64,000 nt of DNA from NCBI GenBank assembly GCA_019828565.1, contig JAHDYR010000038.1, positions 1,302,001 to 1,366,000 of the forward strand. The letters run 5' to 3'. The DNA comes from Carpediemonas membranifera (lineage: Eukaryota > Fornicata). Shown in pieces: positions 19,788-29,687 of the stretch. Each line of letters begins with the position of its first letter. Positions within the stretch are counted from its first letter, which is position 1. A program made the position numbers and the translations under genes. The notes beneath the pieces were generated by a model that was not told the origin of the DNA, made no database searches, and saw only the letters and a list, made by a program, of their open reading frames with translations.

Positions 19788-20579
19788 TTAATTCCAGTGG
19801 CTATCGGCGGGAGCGGCATCGTCACGGGGGGCCTCGTCGCGGAATCCACCACGGCGGTCATCACGGGGGGGCTCGTCGCGGAATCCACCACGGCGGTCAT
19901 CACGGGGGGCCTCGTCGCGGAATCCACCACGGCGGTCATCACGCCAGCCACCACGACGCTCATCGTCACGGAAGCCACCACGGCGGTCGTCACGGCGGTC
20001 ATCATCGCGGAATCCACCACGGCGGTCATCACGCCAGCCACCACGACGCTCATCGTCACGGAAGCCACCACGGCGGTCGTCACGGCGGTCATCATCGCGG
20101 AATCCACCACGGCGGTCATCACGCCAGCCACCACGACGCTCATCGTCACGGAATCCACCACGGCGGTCGTCACGGAAGCCGCCACGGCGATCGTCACCAT
20201 AGGGCTGGTCACGGCGGGGGCCGCGATCACGACGGGGGCCACGGGGCTTGGCGTCCTCGCAGCTAGCGGTGCGGCCACCAGCAACCTCCTTGCCGTCGAT
20301 GGCCTGCTTGGCGGCATCGGCCTGTTCTCTGGTCTCGAAAGAAGCAAAACCGAAGCCCTTGCCCTCACAAAGGTGCTTATCGCAGCAGCCCTCAAGGCCT
20401 TCAAAGATTTCATCGAACTCGTCGCGCCTCATTTCGTAGGAGAGGCGGCCAATGAAAAGGCGGAATTCATCACGGGAATTCCGATCGTCACGATCATTTG
20501 AAGTAGTCTCGGTAGTACCGAAACCTTCAGTAGTGGGAGGAACCTCCGGAGCATCACCCCAACCGTCAGCGTCAGCCAT
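19788..20579 (-). CDS. RRM protein with long RGG/DDRR repeat tail
   Basis: 263 residues, ATG at 20579. One RRM lies at residues about 35-105, with RNP2 LFIGRLS and RNP1 KGFGFASF. From residue about 115 to the end runs a repeat tail of RRGGFRDD and RRGGWRDD units, ending in ADSHWN. This is an SR/RGG-like RNA-binding protein architecture; roles in splicing, export or stress granules are possible but not shown. The Arg-Gly units are likely arginine-methylation sites. Confidence 0.9.
   Translation of the reverse strand: MADADGWGDAPEVPPTTEGFGTTETTSNDRDDRNSRDEFRLFIGRLSYEMRRDEFDEIFEGLEGCCDKHLCEGKGFGFASFETREQADAAKQAIDGKEVAGGRTASCEDAKPRGPRRDRGPRRDQPYGDDRRGGFRDDRRGGFRDDERRGGWRDDRRGGFRDDDRRDDRRGGFRDDERRGGWRDDRRGGFRDDDRRDDRRGGFRDDERRGGWRDDRRGGFRDEAPRDDRRGGFRDEPPRDDRRGGFRDEAPRDDAAPADSHWN
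19944..20160 (-). repeat. 90-bp tandem repeat within the RGG tail
   Basis: Two essentially perfect 90-bp units (19944-20033 and 20034-20123) plus part of a third encode a 30-residue block of RGGF/RGGW and DDRR motifs. Shorter degenerate RGGF units flank it. Confidence 0.9.
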
Positions 20580-20851
20580 GATAGGTGATTTCGTCTTTCG
20601 ACTCCAGCTTGAGTCGAAATTGCTCTAAACCGCGCAAAAATTTAGAACCACAGTTGCAGTCTGAAGGGAGCCGACAATTTTACCCCAGAGAAGCACTCAA
20701 CAAGCATGGAACGAAAGCAACATAACCATATGCAAGTAATCTCTTCACCAAGCTGCTTTTAACATGGTCCCAGCCTCACCCGCGCCAAACACCCCAGACG
20801 ACAGTAAAATTTCTCCTTTTTATTTTTGTATGTATACAGCAGCTATAAGTT

Positions 20852-21664
20852 TCAAGAATCAAAGAGGTGGTGCCCCAGGTCAACGCTCTTCGGCCCGTGG
20901 TGAGGGATGTGTCCCGACGGGAGAGACATTGGCCCCATGCCCCACGACGGCATGCCGTAAACATGGCCGTGGGCGTGTCCACGACCCGCGTGGGCCTCAG
21001 CACGGTGGTCCATGAGAGGTTCGATCAGACACGGGGATCCGACCAGTGTGTCGGGCGACGGGGAGGGGATGGCGGTGCCCGTGAACGGGGAGGCCGACAT
21101 GCCCGCTGGTGGGGAGCGGCCGAGGGAGAGGTTGAGTTGGTACTCCTCTTGTGTCTCGAACGCGGTGATTTCATCGACAATCGTGGGAGGGGCGCGGCGG
21201 AGCTTGCTCAGCTGGTGTTGCAGCTTGCGGACTTCATTGCGCTCTTTAAGGTATAGGGCGCGGTAGTTCCGATCGGGTTCTTGTCCGCTATGGACGGAGG
21301 GGAGTGCGGTACCAACAGCGGGGGGGTTCAACGACAGCCGCAGTTCGTTGAGGTGCGCTTCAAGCGTGGATTTGGACGGTAACGCCTTCCCGGCGCTCGT
21401 CTCTAGCATCTCTGTGACGGCGTCGATGAGCTTCATGGAGCTTGCGGTAATTTGCTTCAGATTCCGGTCCATTTCCCTCAGCTCGCGATCTTTGACCTCA
21501 AGGGTTACAGAGTATATCTCTTCGATGGATTTCCCCTCTTTGCTCAGCTTGTCCCGGGCCATTTCCTTGCAAAAGGTTGATCGTCGTGGCGCGGCGACTG
21601 CTCGCGACTCAAAGCAGCTACGATACACCTCAGTAGACGTAAATTCCCGTAAAACGGTGCCCAT
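20852..21664 (-). CDS. Hypothetical protein with helical core and His/Gly-rich tail
   Basis: 270 residues, ATG at 21664; an internal ATG (MARDKLSKEGKSIEEIY) could also be the start. The middle is helical (DRELREMDRNLKQITASSMK, RALYLKERNEVRKLQHQLSK). The tail is rich in His, Gly, Pro and Ser (HAGRGHAHGHVYG) and probably disordered. No family recognised. Divergent neighbours are far on both sides. Confidence 0.55.
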   Translation of the reverse strand: MGTVLREFTSTEVYRSCFESRAVAAPRRSTFCKEMARDKLSKEGKSIEEIYSVTLEVKDRELREMDRNLKQITASSMKLIDAVTEMLETSAGKALPSKSTLEAHLNELRLSLNPPAVGTALPSVHSGQEPDRNYRALYLKERNEVRKLQHQLSKLRRAPPTIVDEITAFETQEEYQLNLSLGRSPPAGMSASPFTGTAIPSPSPDTLVGSPCLIEPLMDHRAEAHAGRGHAHGHVYGMPSWGMGPMSLPSGHIPHHGPKSVDLGHHLFDS

Positions 21665-22098
21665 TCAGTGGGAGCATCGTTGCAGGAGGCATCCAGCTAT
21701 TTTTTCTTCTTGGCAGAGGCGCTCCTCTCGAGACAGCGCCATAAAACTTCCGCCAAATTCCATACCCCCAATCACGCAAACGGACCAGGTCACACAACTC
21801 CCATCTAGTCTACTAATCCGCTCACCCGCTCTTCATTTTTCAACTTTTGGGACGTTAATCGACATTTGGAAGATACACCGGTCATGAATGGTCAAACTCG
21901 ACATGCCGGATGCCCCAAGGCCCAGGGCAGTGTGGATACAGGAGTGGGTTATCTCTGAGATGGTGTGTGACTGAAGCTATAAATAAATTCGAGATCACTC
22001 AATTGACTGGCGTTGAATAAGCATTTTAAAGGAATATAGAATAGAAACATGATCGAGACAACACTGGCTAGGTCCACGGCTTCACGTGCGTGCCCCCC
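21665..22098. other. Intergenic region
   Basis: AT-richer than the flanking genes, with a TATAAATAAATT stretch near 21979. No gene seen. Confidence 0.45.
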
Positions 22099-22803
22099 TC
22101 ATCTATCCAGGTGGTCGAGCTCTCCTCTCTCCAGCATCTCCAAGAATCTTGACGGTATCAAACTACACTGCACGCCGACGTCAAGTTTTTCCAGAGGCGG
22201 TATGAACGGCGGCGGCAGTATTTCATGCGGGCCCTCGTGGTACGGCTGAATCGGTAGTTCCGACGTGACTTTGCCTGCCATGATGTCAAGCGGATCTACC
22301 GGGAGCGGCATGAGCGCCACGTCGGGTATACCACGCTGCCGTGCGTTTTGGAACCAGACCTTGACCTTTGCAGTGTCGAGGTTGGCGTAGGTGGCAATGG
22401 CGGCGATGGCTTCGCGCGAGGGGTACGCCTGGGCTTTGTGGCAGTGATAGAGAACGGAGTATTGCATGGGGTTGAACGCTTTCCCCCTTTGCTTTCTGAT
22501 GCCGCCGTTTTCTCTCCTTCTATCCCTGAATGTGCCAGGTTTGTGGGGGAGCTCCGGTTTGAAGTCTCCAGGCCAGGTGGCGTTCTTCTCTTCATCACGC
22601 GCTTCCTTATCTACTAGAAGAGTCGGCATCGGAGGCGCGGATGGAGCATGGTCGGGTTCTACGGGGATCTTGGGCAGAAGACTGATGTGCTTCTCACTTC
22701 CATTTTCAGGCTGTTTTGGCAGTAATGGAGCAACGGAACTAACGAATGGCGAGACATCAGGCCCAGTTGGTGTGTGTGTGTGTTCATCTGGCGCCAAACT
22801 CAT
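22099..22803 (-). CDS. Homeodomain protein
   Basis: 234 residues from the ATG at 22803 (MSLAPDEHTHTP); the longer frame begins at TTG. The homeodomain is at about residues 115-175: a basic arm (RDRRRENGGIRKQRGKAF), helices 1 and 2 around MQYSVLYHCHKAQAYPSREA, and the recognition helix KVKVWFQNARQRG with the invariant W, F, N and R. No three-residue TALE insertion is apparent. The flanks are Pro-rich and likely disordered. A DNA-binding transcription regulator is inferred; targets are unknown. Confidence 0.88.
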   Translation of the reverse strand: MSLAPDEHTHTPTGPDVSPFVSSVAPLLPKQPENGSEKHISLLPKIPVEPDHAPSAPPMPTLLVDKEARDEEKNATWPGDFKPELPHKPGTFRDRRRENGGIRKQRGKAFNPMQYSVLYHCHKAQAYPSREAIAAIATYANLDTAKVKVWFQNARQRGIPDVALMPLPVDPLDIMAGKVTSELPIQPYHEGPHEILPPPFIPPLEKLDVGVQCSLIPSRFLEMLERGELDHLDR

Positions 22804-23248
22804 CGCGCTGACGAGACAAAACCTTAAGGTGCACAGTGAAGATGTCAAATCAGCGATATCACGCGATCTTGGCGTGCCATGGTCGTCTCATGCCTCAGCC
22901 AAAGCATCTGCCGACCCAAGTTTCTCGCCCAACACCTCTTGGCACAATGCGCTTGAGGAAATTATGTCTCAGCGAGATCAGCGTCAACGAAGTCACCCAT
23001 GTGGCAAAAATTCATTGGTTAGCCATGATTTACCGTTTCCGCACGCGGTTACCAGACCTTATGATTCCAATACCTCCGCCATCATTGAAAGAAATCTGAC
23101 GCTGGTACAGTACAACAGTAGGTTCTACAGCCGTCATAAGGATCAGCAGTCTGCTGCTCGTCATCAAGAGCGTGAGAAATAGTTTACACCATTTTCAGAT
23201 GGAAAAAGGTTTTTCTTGCTTCCCCTTGCTGTGAACGAGTTGATCTCT
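22804..23248. other. Divergent intergenic region (homeodomain / eL27)
   Basis: Holds the promoters of both genes by position. No additional gene recognised. Confidence 0.45.
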
Positions 23249-23730
23249 ATGGAGCCCAGTATGTCCTTCAGAGCGTTTCCGATGTTGCGAATGCGCTCAT
23301 TATCTCATTTTGAACTTACTTAGTTTCTGTTATCAAGTCCGGCCGTGTTTGCCTCGTCCTCCAGGGCCGTTTCGCTGGCAAGAAGGCTGTCGTGATCCGC
23401 GCCTATGATAACGGCACCAACGAGCACAAGTTCGCCCACGCCATCGTCGCTGGCATCGAGCGTACCCCCCGCAAGGTCACCAAGGCCATGGACAAGAAGA
23501 AGGCTGCCCGCCGCAACAAGGTCAAGCCCTTCGTCAAGCGCGTGAACTATCAGCACATGATGCCGACTCGCCACCGCTACGAGATTGCCAAGGAGCGCAA
23601 GCTTATCCACACCGAGTCCCTCACTGAGCCCGCTCTTAAGAAGGCTGCTGTTCAGCAGATCCGCGAGTCTTTCGAGAAGTCCTACAAGAGCAACAAGTCT
23701 CCCTGGTTCTTCGAGAAGCTTCGTTTCTAA
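23249..23730 (+). CDS. RPL27: 60S ribosomal protein eL27
   Basis: join(23249..23258,23324..23730), 138 residues. The frame from 23392 alone lacks the eL27 N-terminus. A 10-nt ATG exon (ATGGAGCCCA) followed by a 65-nt GTATGT...CTTACTTAG intron gives MEPISVIKSGRVCLVLQGRF, the expected KOW-type start, and the usual total length. Downstream signatures are AHAIVAGIERTPRKVT, KVKPFVKRVNYQHMMPTRH and the conserved end PWFFEKLRF. It is a structural protein of the large subunit. Confidence 0.93.
23259..23323 (+). other. Intron of the eL27 gene (65 nt)
   Basis: GTATGT...CTTACTTAG in phase 1 after a 10-nt coding exon. Supported by restoration of the conserved N-terminus. Confidence 0.8.
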
Positions 23731-24143
23731 GTGCGATGGTAAATAGCCGCTCAACGGTATTTGAACCCCAACTGTCTTGTTTGTTGCTTTGGAAGGGCCT
23801 TCGATGGCAAGAGACTCAGGTATTGCCAACTATGCCATTACGCTCTCACCATCGTGGATGGTTTCGTCCTTGTGGCAGTTGCCCAGCCACACGGCAGAGC
23901 GTTGATGCATTAGCCTATCCAAGAGCGTCCCCGTAAACTGTTGCCATGCAGGCTTTGATACGACTATGATGGCATCTTGCGTCTACGGCCGGCGCCTGGC
24001 ACCGATGTTCAATTCTCTCCCGGGTGACGAGACCAGTGCTGCAGTCAAAAAGAGACCATCCCGAGCCGCACCACTTGTACACTCTTGCTGTCTCCGTTAG
24101 TTTTGAGGCGTCAAGCCTGAGGCGTGAACCCTTCAATCAATTG
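23731..24143. other. Intergenic region between eL27 and SWD2
   Basis: No ORF with host codon use, tRNA or repeat recognised. Confidence 0.5.
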
Positions 24144-25153
24144 ATGACCTCCGGCGGGATGTCTCTCAAACTGGGCCCAGATGTGTTCAAGAGCATGAAG
24201 GTTGTGCGCAAGCATGATAGTATTCTGAAAGACGTTTGTTTATTCCTTCTTTCACCCTCACACAGCCCAAGAAGTCCATGATTCAGAACCTGTGCATCAA
24301 TTTCAACAACGAGATTATTGCAGCGACGTTCGACAACAGGATCAACTACTACAACCTGTCCGACGGCTCCATCTCTCACAAATACCCCATCTCCGATGGC
24401 TCTGCCGACGGTATCGATCGGATGACCTTCATCAACCTCCCCCACTACCTGCTGTACACAACGACCAACCAGTATGACTACGGCATCCGACTACTCAATG
24501 CCGAGACCCACCAGGTCCAGCGCGTCTTCACCGGTCACCAGGGTCGGGTTACTTCACTCCACCAGAACCCCAGGTCGGACACCTTCATCACCGCGTCAGA
24601 TGACAACACGGTGAGGATCTGGGACCTTCGTTCAGAGAAGCCCATCATGTGCATCCCTACAGAGAGCGGCGCAGTCGCGTCCTTTGATACCAGTGGTCTC
24701 GTCTTCGCTATTGCCGCCAACTCGAAGATCGAGATGTACCCCGAGAAGAAGGCTAAGCCTTTCCAGTCCGGTCAGGTTAAGGACAGTACGCAGGTACAGT
24801 TCAACCACATGACTTTCAGTCCGACGTCTAACTATCTGCTTCTCAGCGCAAGTAACGGTGAGATCTACATGTTCAAGACCCTACGCGAGTTCAAGCAGCA
24901 GGCTGTGTTTACAGGCCACCAGCAGGCCGATAACGTCATCCATAGGCCCGTTTTTACCCGGGATGAGTCGTCTGTTACGATTGGTGATGCGACTGGCCTT
25001 AGCTTCTACGATATCAACAATCCTGCCTCCGCACCTGTGCATGTTACTTCTCTCGTTGAGCAGTCGCCCATTTCTTGCTGTGTCTGGCATCCGTCCAAAG
25101 CGTTGCTCATTTCGGCGGGCTACACGGTCGACTTCTGGGTTCCAGAGATTTGA
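24144..25153 (+). CDS. SWD2: SWD2/WDR82-type WD40 protein
   Basis: join(24144..24233,24266..25153), 325 residues. Exon 1 gives MSLKLGPDVFKSMKVVRKHD, like the SWD2 start. After a 32-nt intron come WD40 blades, including GHQGRVTSLHQNPRSDTFI, DDNTVRIWDLRSEKP and VASFDTSGLVFAIAANS. Swd2/WDR82 is a subunit of Set1/COMPASS H3K4 methyltransferase and of the cleavage and polyadenylation machinery. The ASFDxxGLxFAxxxNS segment is a strong SWD2 marker. The ATG at 24159 is an alternative start. Confidence 0.9.
24234..24265 (+). other. Intron of the SWD2 gene (32 nt)
   Basis: GTTTGT...CTCACACAG, phase 0, joining SILKD to PKKSMIQNL. Confidence 0.9.
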
Positions 25154-25487
25154 GCTGACACTGAGTCTACCTCTGACGTCTCCAATCACATGCGAATAAA
25201 CATCGCTTAGAACTGTTGAGGTTCCGAAACTTAGAGATGAGACTTGACTTCTACCATACAGCCGTGAAATGCTCAAACAATTTTTCCAACAGCCAGAAAG
25301 ACAATCTTATACACATAACCAAGCCTATGCACCCTAGTTAGCGTCACGCAGGCCCCTGACGACGCCAAAAAATTGTTTTGGCCATTTTTACCACGAATGG
25401 GTTTTTCCTTTGCAGAACCCGAAGAGGATAGGAAGTACGTCCCTCAGAGAGCCTCTACAGGCTTGAAATGCGTTGATTGTTACATAG
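25154..25487. other. Intergenic region upstream of uL11
   Basis: No gene seen. AT-richer stretches occur near 25270-25330. Confidence 0.45.
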
Positions 25488-25982
25488 ATGCCCCCGAAGT
25501 TCGATCCCACCGCTGTTCACATCGTGATGCTCCGCGCTGTTGGTGGCGAGGTTACTCCCGTTGCCGCTCTTGCCCCCAAGGTCGGTCCTCTCGGTGTTCC
25601 CCCCAAGAAGATTGGTGAGGATATTGCCAAGAACACCAAGGACTGGAAGGGCCTTAAGGTTACTGTGAAGCTTTCCATCCAGAACCGCCAGGCTACCGTC
25701 TCCGTTGTTCCCTCCGCTTCCTCCCTTCTCGTCAAGGCCCTCAAGGAGGCTCCCCGCGACAAGTCTGTCAAGGGCATCACCCACGATGGCGACATGACCA
25801 TCGAGGACGTCTACGAGGTTGCCCGTGTCATGCGCGAGCGCACTCTTGCCCGCTCCTTCCAGGGTGCCGTTCTCGAGATGCTTGGCACTGCCAACTCTCT
25901 TGGCTGCACCGTTGACGGCAAGACGCCCGTTGAGGTCCAGGCTGCTATCAAGGCTGGCGAGATCGAGGTCCCCCAGGAGTAA
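25488..25982 (+). CDS. RPL12: 60S ribosomal protein uL11
   Basis: 164 residues, ATG at 25488, no intron. It has [20 protein letters not shown], the L11 signature region [15 protein letters not shown], and the C-terminal rRNA-binding part GNAANSLGC-like sequence [13 protein letters not shown]. uL11 forms the stalk base and GTPase-associated centre. Codon use is strongly biased to C-ending codons, as expected for high expression. Confidence 0.97.
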   Translation: MPPKFDPTAVHIVMLRAVGGEVTPVAALAPKVGPLGVPPKKIGEDIAKNTKDWKGLKVTVKLSIQNRQATVSVVPSASSLLVKALKEAPRDKSVKGITHDGDMTIEDVYEVARVMRERTLARSFQGAVLEMLGTANSLGCTVDGKTPVEVQAAIKAGEIEVPQE

Positions 25983-26237
25983 ATCTTGCATCATTTCATC
26001 TAAACAACAAGCGAGAGCTACACAGGGATACAGGCAGGATACAAGCATGAACGTCTTTTATGCATGGGCCATGTAGAGACTGATTTTCGTTTGCTCGAGA
26101 CAACTCATCCTGCAAAAAACTAAAAAGGCTCCAGGCGATGTTTGGGACGCTATAAACCCACAATGCACGATCCAATGCCTCTGGGGCGGCATCCTTTTGT
26201 TGACTCTGGCAGAGTCGTTTCCAGAGCACTCGCTGCG

Positions 26238-28025
26238 ATGCCAACGATCAGTGTACCCGCCGATCTCCTGCTCAAGGAGCTTCATCTTACCGATGAGAAG
26301 AGCTTTGATAAGCTCAGCGCCTCCTATGGCCTCGAACTGGACGATGTCGTCGTCGAGGACGGCATCACTCAGTACAAGGTCGATGTCCCCGCCAACCGCC
26401 CCGAACTTTGCTGCGCCGAAGGTATGATCATCAGCCTCAACGCCTTCACCGGTACTGAGGCCGCCAAACCCATGCGGGTGACGAAGGAGCCCGAGTACAC
26501 CATCACGGTGGACAAATCCGCCGATTCTGTCCGCCCATACATCGTAGGCGCCATCCTCCGCGACGTTACCTTCACCAAGGAGTCCTATGCGTCTTTCATT
26601 GACTTCCAGGACAAGCTCCACCACAACATTTGCCGCCGCCGCGCTCTTGTTGCCATCGGTACCCACGATCTCGACAAGATCGAGGCCGCCGAGGGTGCTA
26701 CCAAGGCCTTCACCTATCGCGCAGTCGACCCCGTCACGGGCATCTCCTTCGCCCCCCTGAACCAGATCGAGGTCATGAACGGCAAGCGTCTGATGGAGTT
26801 CTACGAGGCCGACGCTCACCTCAAGGAGTATCTGCCGATCATCCGTGACTCGCCCCTCTATCCTACCGTCCGTGACGGTGCTGACCGCATTCTGTCACTC
26901 CCACCCATCATCAACAGCGATTACTCCAAGATGTCGGCCGATACCAAGAACGTTTTCATCGAATGCACTGCTACCGATCTGTTCCGCGCCAAGGCTGTGA
27001 TCAACACCATCGTGGGTACATTTTCTCGCTACTGCAAGGACCCCTTCACCGTCGAGCCCGTCCTCGTCAAGTACAACCCCGACTGCTCTGAGCGCCAGCT
27101 AGCCGCTGCCGGCGTGTACCCCGACCTCGCAGCTGACACCTTCACCGTCCAGGCGGACTACATCAACCGCCACACCGGGCTTGACCTCGCCGCGGAAGAG
27201 TGGGCCGTCTATCTCCGTAAGATGATGCACACCGTCACCGTAGACAACGGCGCCGTGCACGTCAAGCCCTGCGTGATCCGCACGGACGTCCTCCACGCAT
27301 GCGACGTCGTCGAGGACGCCGCCATTGCCTACGGCTTCGGCCGCATCCCCACTTCCGTGCCCGAGATGAGGTGCACTGGCGGTCTGCTCCCCATCAACAG
27401 GCTCACAGAGCTCCTCCGCGTCGAGCTGGCTGGCGCCGGGTACTCTGAGGCCCTCGCATTCGTGCTATGCTCTACCGACGAGACGTCCCGCTGCCTCGAA
27501 CCCACCCCCCTCAAGGACCAGGCGCCTGCGGACCCCAAGGACGTCGCCCTCATCGCCAACAGCAGCCAGACCGAGTGCCAGGCGGCCAGGAACAACCTCC
27601 TGTGCGGCCTGCTGAAGACGGTCGCGTACAACAAGTCCGTACCCCGTCCCCTCAAGCTGTTCGAGGTCTCTGACGTCGTCCTGCTCGACCCCACCAACCC
27701 TCTTGGCGCCAAGAACGAGCGCCGCGTATGTGTCCTGTTCTCTGACGAGAAATACAACTTCGAGGTCCCCCACGGCGTCCTCAGCCGAGTCGCCACCGTC
27801 CTCGGCATCCCTGGCCAGCTTTCTATCCGTCCCGCTGAGGTGCACGACAGCCGCACCAAGGTCGACCACCTGATGGTGAAAGAGGGCCGGGCAGCTGTGG
27901 TGGAGTACAAGGGGAAGGTCATCGGATCTCTCGGATGGGTCCACCCCAACGTGCTCGCGAACTTCGACATCAACTACCCCTGCTCGTGCTTTGAGATCAC
28001 GCTCGAGCCGTTCGTAAATGTGTAA
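26238..28025 (+). CDS. FARSB: Phenylalanyl-tRNA synthetase beta subunit (cytosolic)
   Basis: 595 residues from the ATG at 26238 (MPTISVPADLLLKELHL), the length of the eukaryotic/archaeal-type beta chain; the open frame continues upstream to a TTG. A B3/B4 domain is seen at YIVGAILRDVTFTKESYASF and DFQDKLHHNICRRRALVAIG. B5 spans the middle, and the B6/B7 synthetase-like domain (PTSVPEMRCTGGLLPINRLT) ends the protein. With the alpha chain it charges tRNA-Phe. A TATAAAC sequence near 26151 could be its promoter box. Confidence 0.95.
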   Translation: MPTISVPADLLLKELHLTDEKSFDKLSASYGLELDDVVVEDGITQYKVDVPANRPELCCAEGMIISLNAFTGTEAAKPMRVTKEPEYTITVDKSADSVRPYIVGAILRDVTFTKESYASFIDFQDKLHHNICRRRALVAIGTHDLDKIEAAEGATKAFTYRAVDPVTGISFAPLNQIEVMNGKRLMEFYEADAHLKEYLPIIRDSPLYPTVRDGADRILSLPPIINSDYSKMSADTKNVFIECTATDLFRAKAVINTIVGTFSRYCKDPFTVEPVLVKYNPDCSERQLAAAGVYPDLAADTFTVQADYINRHTGLDLAAEEWAVYLRKMMHTVTVDNGAVHVKPCVIRTDVLHACDVVEDAAIAYGFGRIPTSVPEMRCTGGLLPINRLTELLRVELAGAGYSEALAFVLCSTDETSRCLEPTPLKDQAPADPKDVALIANSSQTECQAARNNLLCGLLKTVAYNKSVPRPLKLFEVSDVVLLDPTNPLGAKNERRVCVLFSDEKYNFEVPHGVLSRVATVLGIPGQLSIRPAEVHDSRTKVDHLMVKEGRAAVVEYKGKVIGSLGWVHPNVLANFDINYPCSCFEITLEPFVNV

Positions 28026-28093
28026 GGATTTGATTGCTGCGTGAGCTGTTGTCATGATTGAGCCCTTCGTTGGTGTGAACTGTCAGACGTTGA

Positions 28094-29581
28094 ATGGCCC
28101 AATACCTAGGAATAGACTCGTCTGAGTGGTTTATATGGCCTATTCTCTTCTCACCCGTAACAATGCTTGCTTGCTTCAATGAGTCACAGCTGACACGCAT
28201 CATCCAAGAAGCTTTCAAGCGGCACCAGCTAAACTCGGCAGGTGTGTTGCCTATTCACTGCTGGCTACAATCATAAGGTTAGGCAGGGTCGATTTACGTT
28301 GTTATCGTCTGACCGTGCATATATCTAGTGAAGGCGATGGCGATGGAGGTAAAGAGCGGTTGGAAGCGTGAAATTGTTGCTTCCGACAGTGCTGTTTCCG
28401 GTATAGATGAATGGCACCGCGATTGCCGCATCTTAGAAGACCCAGACCACATTGCAAAGCCGTACCATCTTAACTTTCGCGAATTCCAACACCACAACTT
28501 CATAGCGTTCCTTCCAAAGTCCAGCGATGGGCTAGCAAACCCAGTGGTAGCGTCTGTATCCGTTTCTGAGACCCCGAGCCCCTCTCAATCGCCCGATGGC
28601 TCATTCGACTCGATCCCGGACGCCGCAGACTCTGCCCCCGGCACCCCTAGGCAGTATAACATCCTCCTGCGGGACTCCAGTAGTACCAAGATGCTACACA
28701 TGCCCGAGACAGCGGTGCCGGTGCCCCCGTTCCGCCGGTTATTCACCAAACGACCCACAATCAAGTCAATAGTCGCCGCTGCCCTCGGCCCGAGTCATGC
28801 TCTGGGCGATACAGACCTATCCACAGCCGCCTGGCGCATCCTGCCCGCCTCTCCGACCGTGGTTGACCAGCTGAGCGCCTACGAGGTGATGCTTCGAGAA
28901 CAGCACCGGAGCCACACCGTAGGCGTCCTGCTGCAGCTCCCGGGCCAGACCACGGAGGAGGAGATGTTTAGTAATCAAGAGATCACGCCTGAGTTTGCCC
29001 GGTTCCTCGCCACCCTCGGTCGCATGGTCGACCTCCATGGATGGAATGACTATGCTGGCGGATTGAACACAACCAAGTGCTATACTGGCGAGCAGTCCGT
29101 ATTTATCAACCATAAGGGCCATAAGGTAATGTATCATGTAGCAAACATGCTCCCCTATAGCAAGAGCGACCCCCAGCAGATCGAGAGAAAGAGGTTCGTC
29201 GGCAATGACCATGTTGTAGTCGTATTTCAGGACGGCAAAGGGGACATGCCCTTTGGGACGAGCACCATTCGAACAAACATGACCATGGCCTACGTCGTCA
29301 TCCGCCGCGCCAAGCCACATGACTCTGACTCCGACTCGACTCTGGAGTCAAGTCATGAGCCTGAATACACCATGGACGTCGTCACGATGCGGTGTGTGCC
29401 CCCCACCGCCCCCGAACTATCAGAGTCGAACAGGTTCATTCTGAGTGACCCAAGGGCTGCTGAGCTCGTGAGAACGAAGCTTGTGAACCTGTCGAATGCT
29501 GTGTGGTCCCAGGGGGTGCTTGCCGAGAAGCTACAGAAGATGAGGGCAGTGAATCTCGCCAAGGTCGACGTTCGGCGGTGA
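28094..29581 (+). CDS. Rap-GAP-domain GTPase-activating protein
   Basis: Modelled as join(28094..28241,28329..29581), 466 residues; exon 1 may instead start at the ATG at 28163. Without exon 1 the frame begins at GTG 28328 or ATG 28337. The Rap-GAP domain covers about residues 250-400: LPGQTTEEEMFSNQEITPEF, YAGGLNTTKCYTGEQSVF, and VANMLPYSKSDPQQIERKRF followed by VGNDHVVVVFQD, which contains the catalytic Asn thumb. Such domains stimulate GTP hydrolysis on Rap or Rheb-type small GTPases. The N-terminus is helical, then Ser/Pro-rich. Confidence 0.88.
28242..28328 (+). other. Probable intron of the RapGAP gene (87 nt)
   Basis: GTGTGT...CTGACCGTGCATATATCTAG, phase 1. Joins an ATG-initiated exon in frame with the domain-bearing exon. 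Longer than the other introns. Confidence 0.6.
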
Positions 29582-29687
29582 GTTGTGTTTTAGTAAGTGG
29601 TGATTAGACGAGCATCGAGCTTGCTTCCTGGGCGAATTAGTCACAGATTAAATGGAACCAGTGTGCTCATTTATCATTTACATTTGA

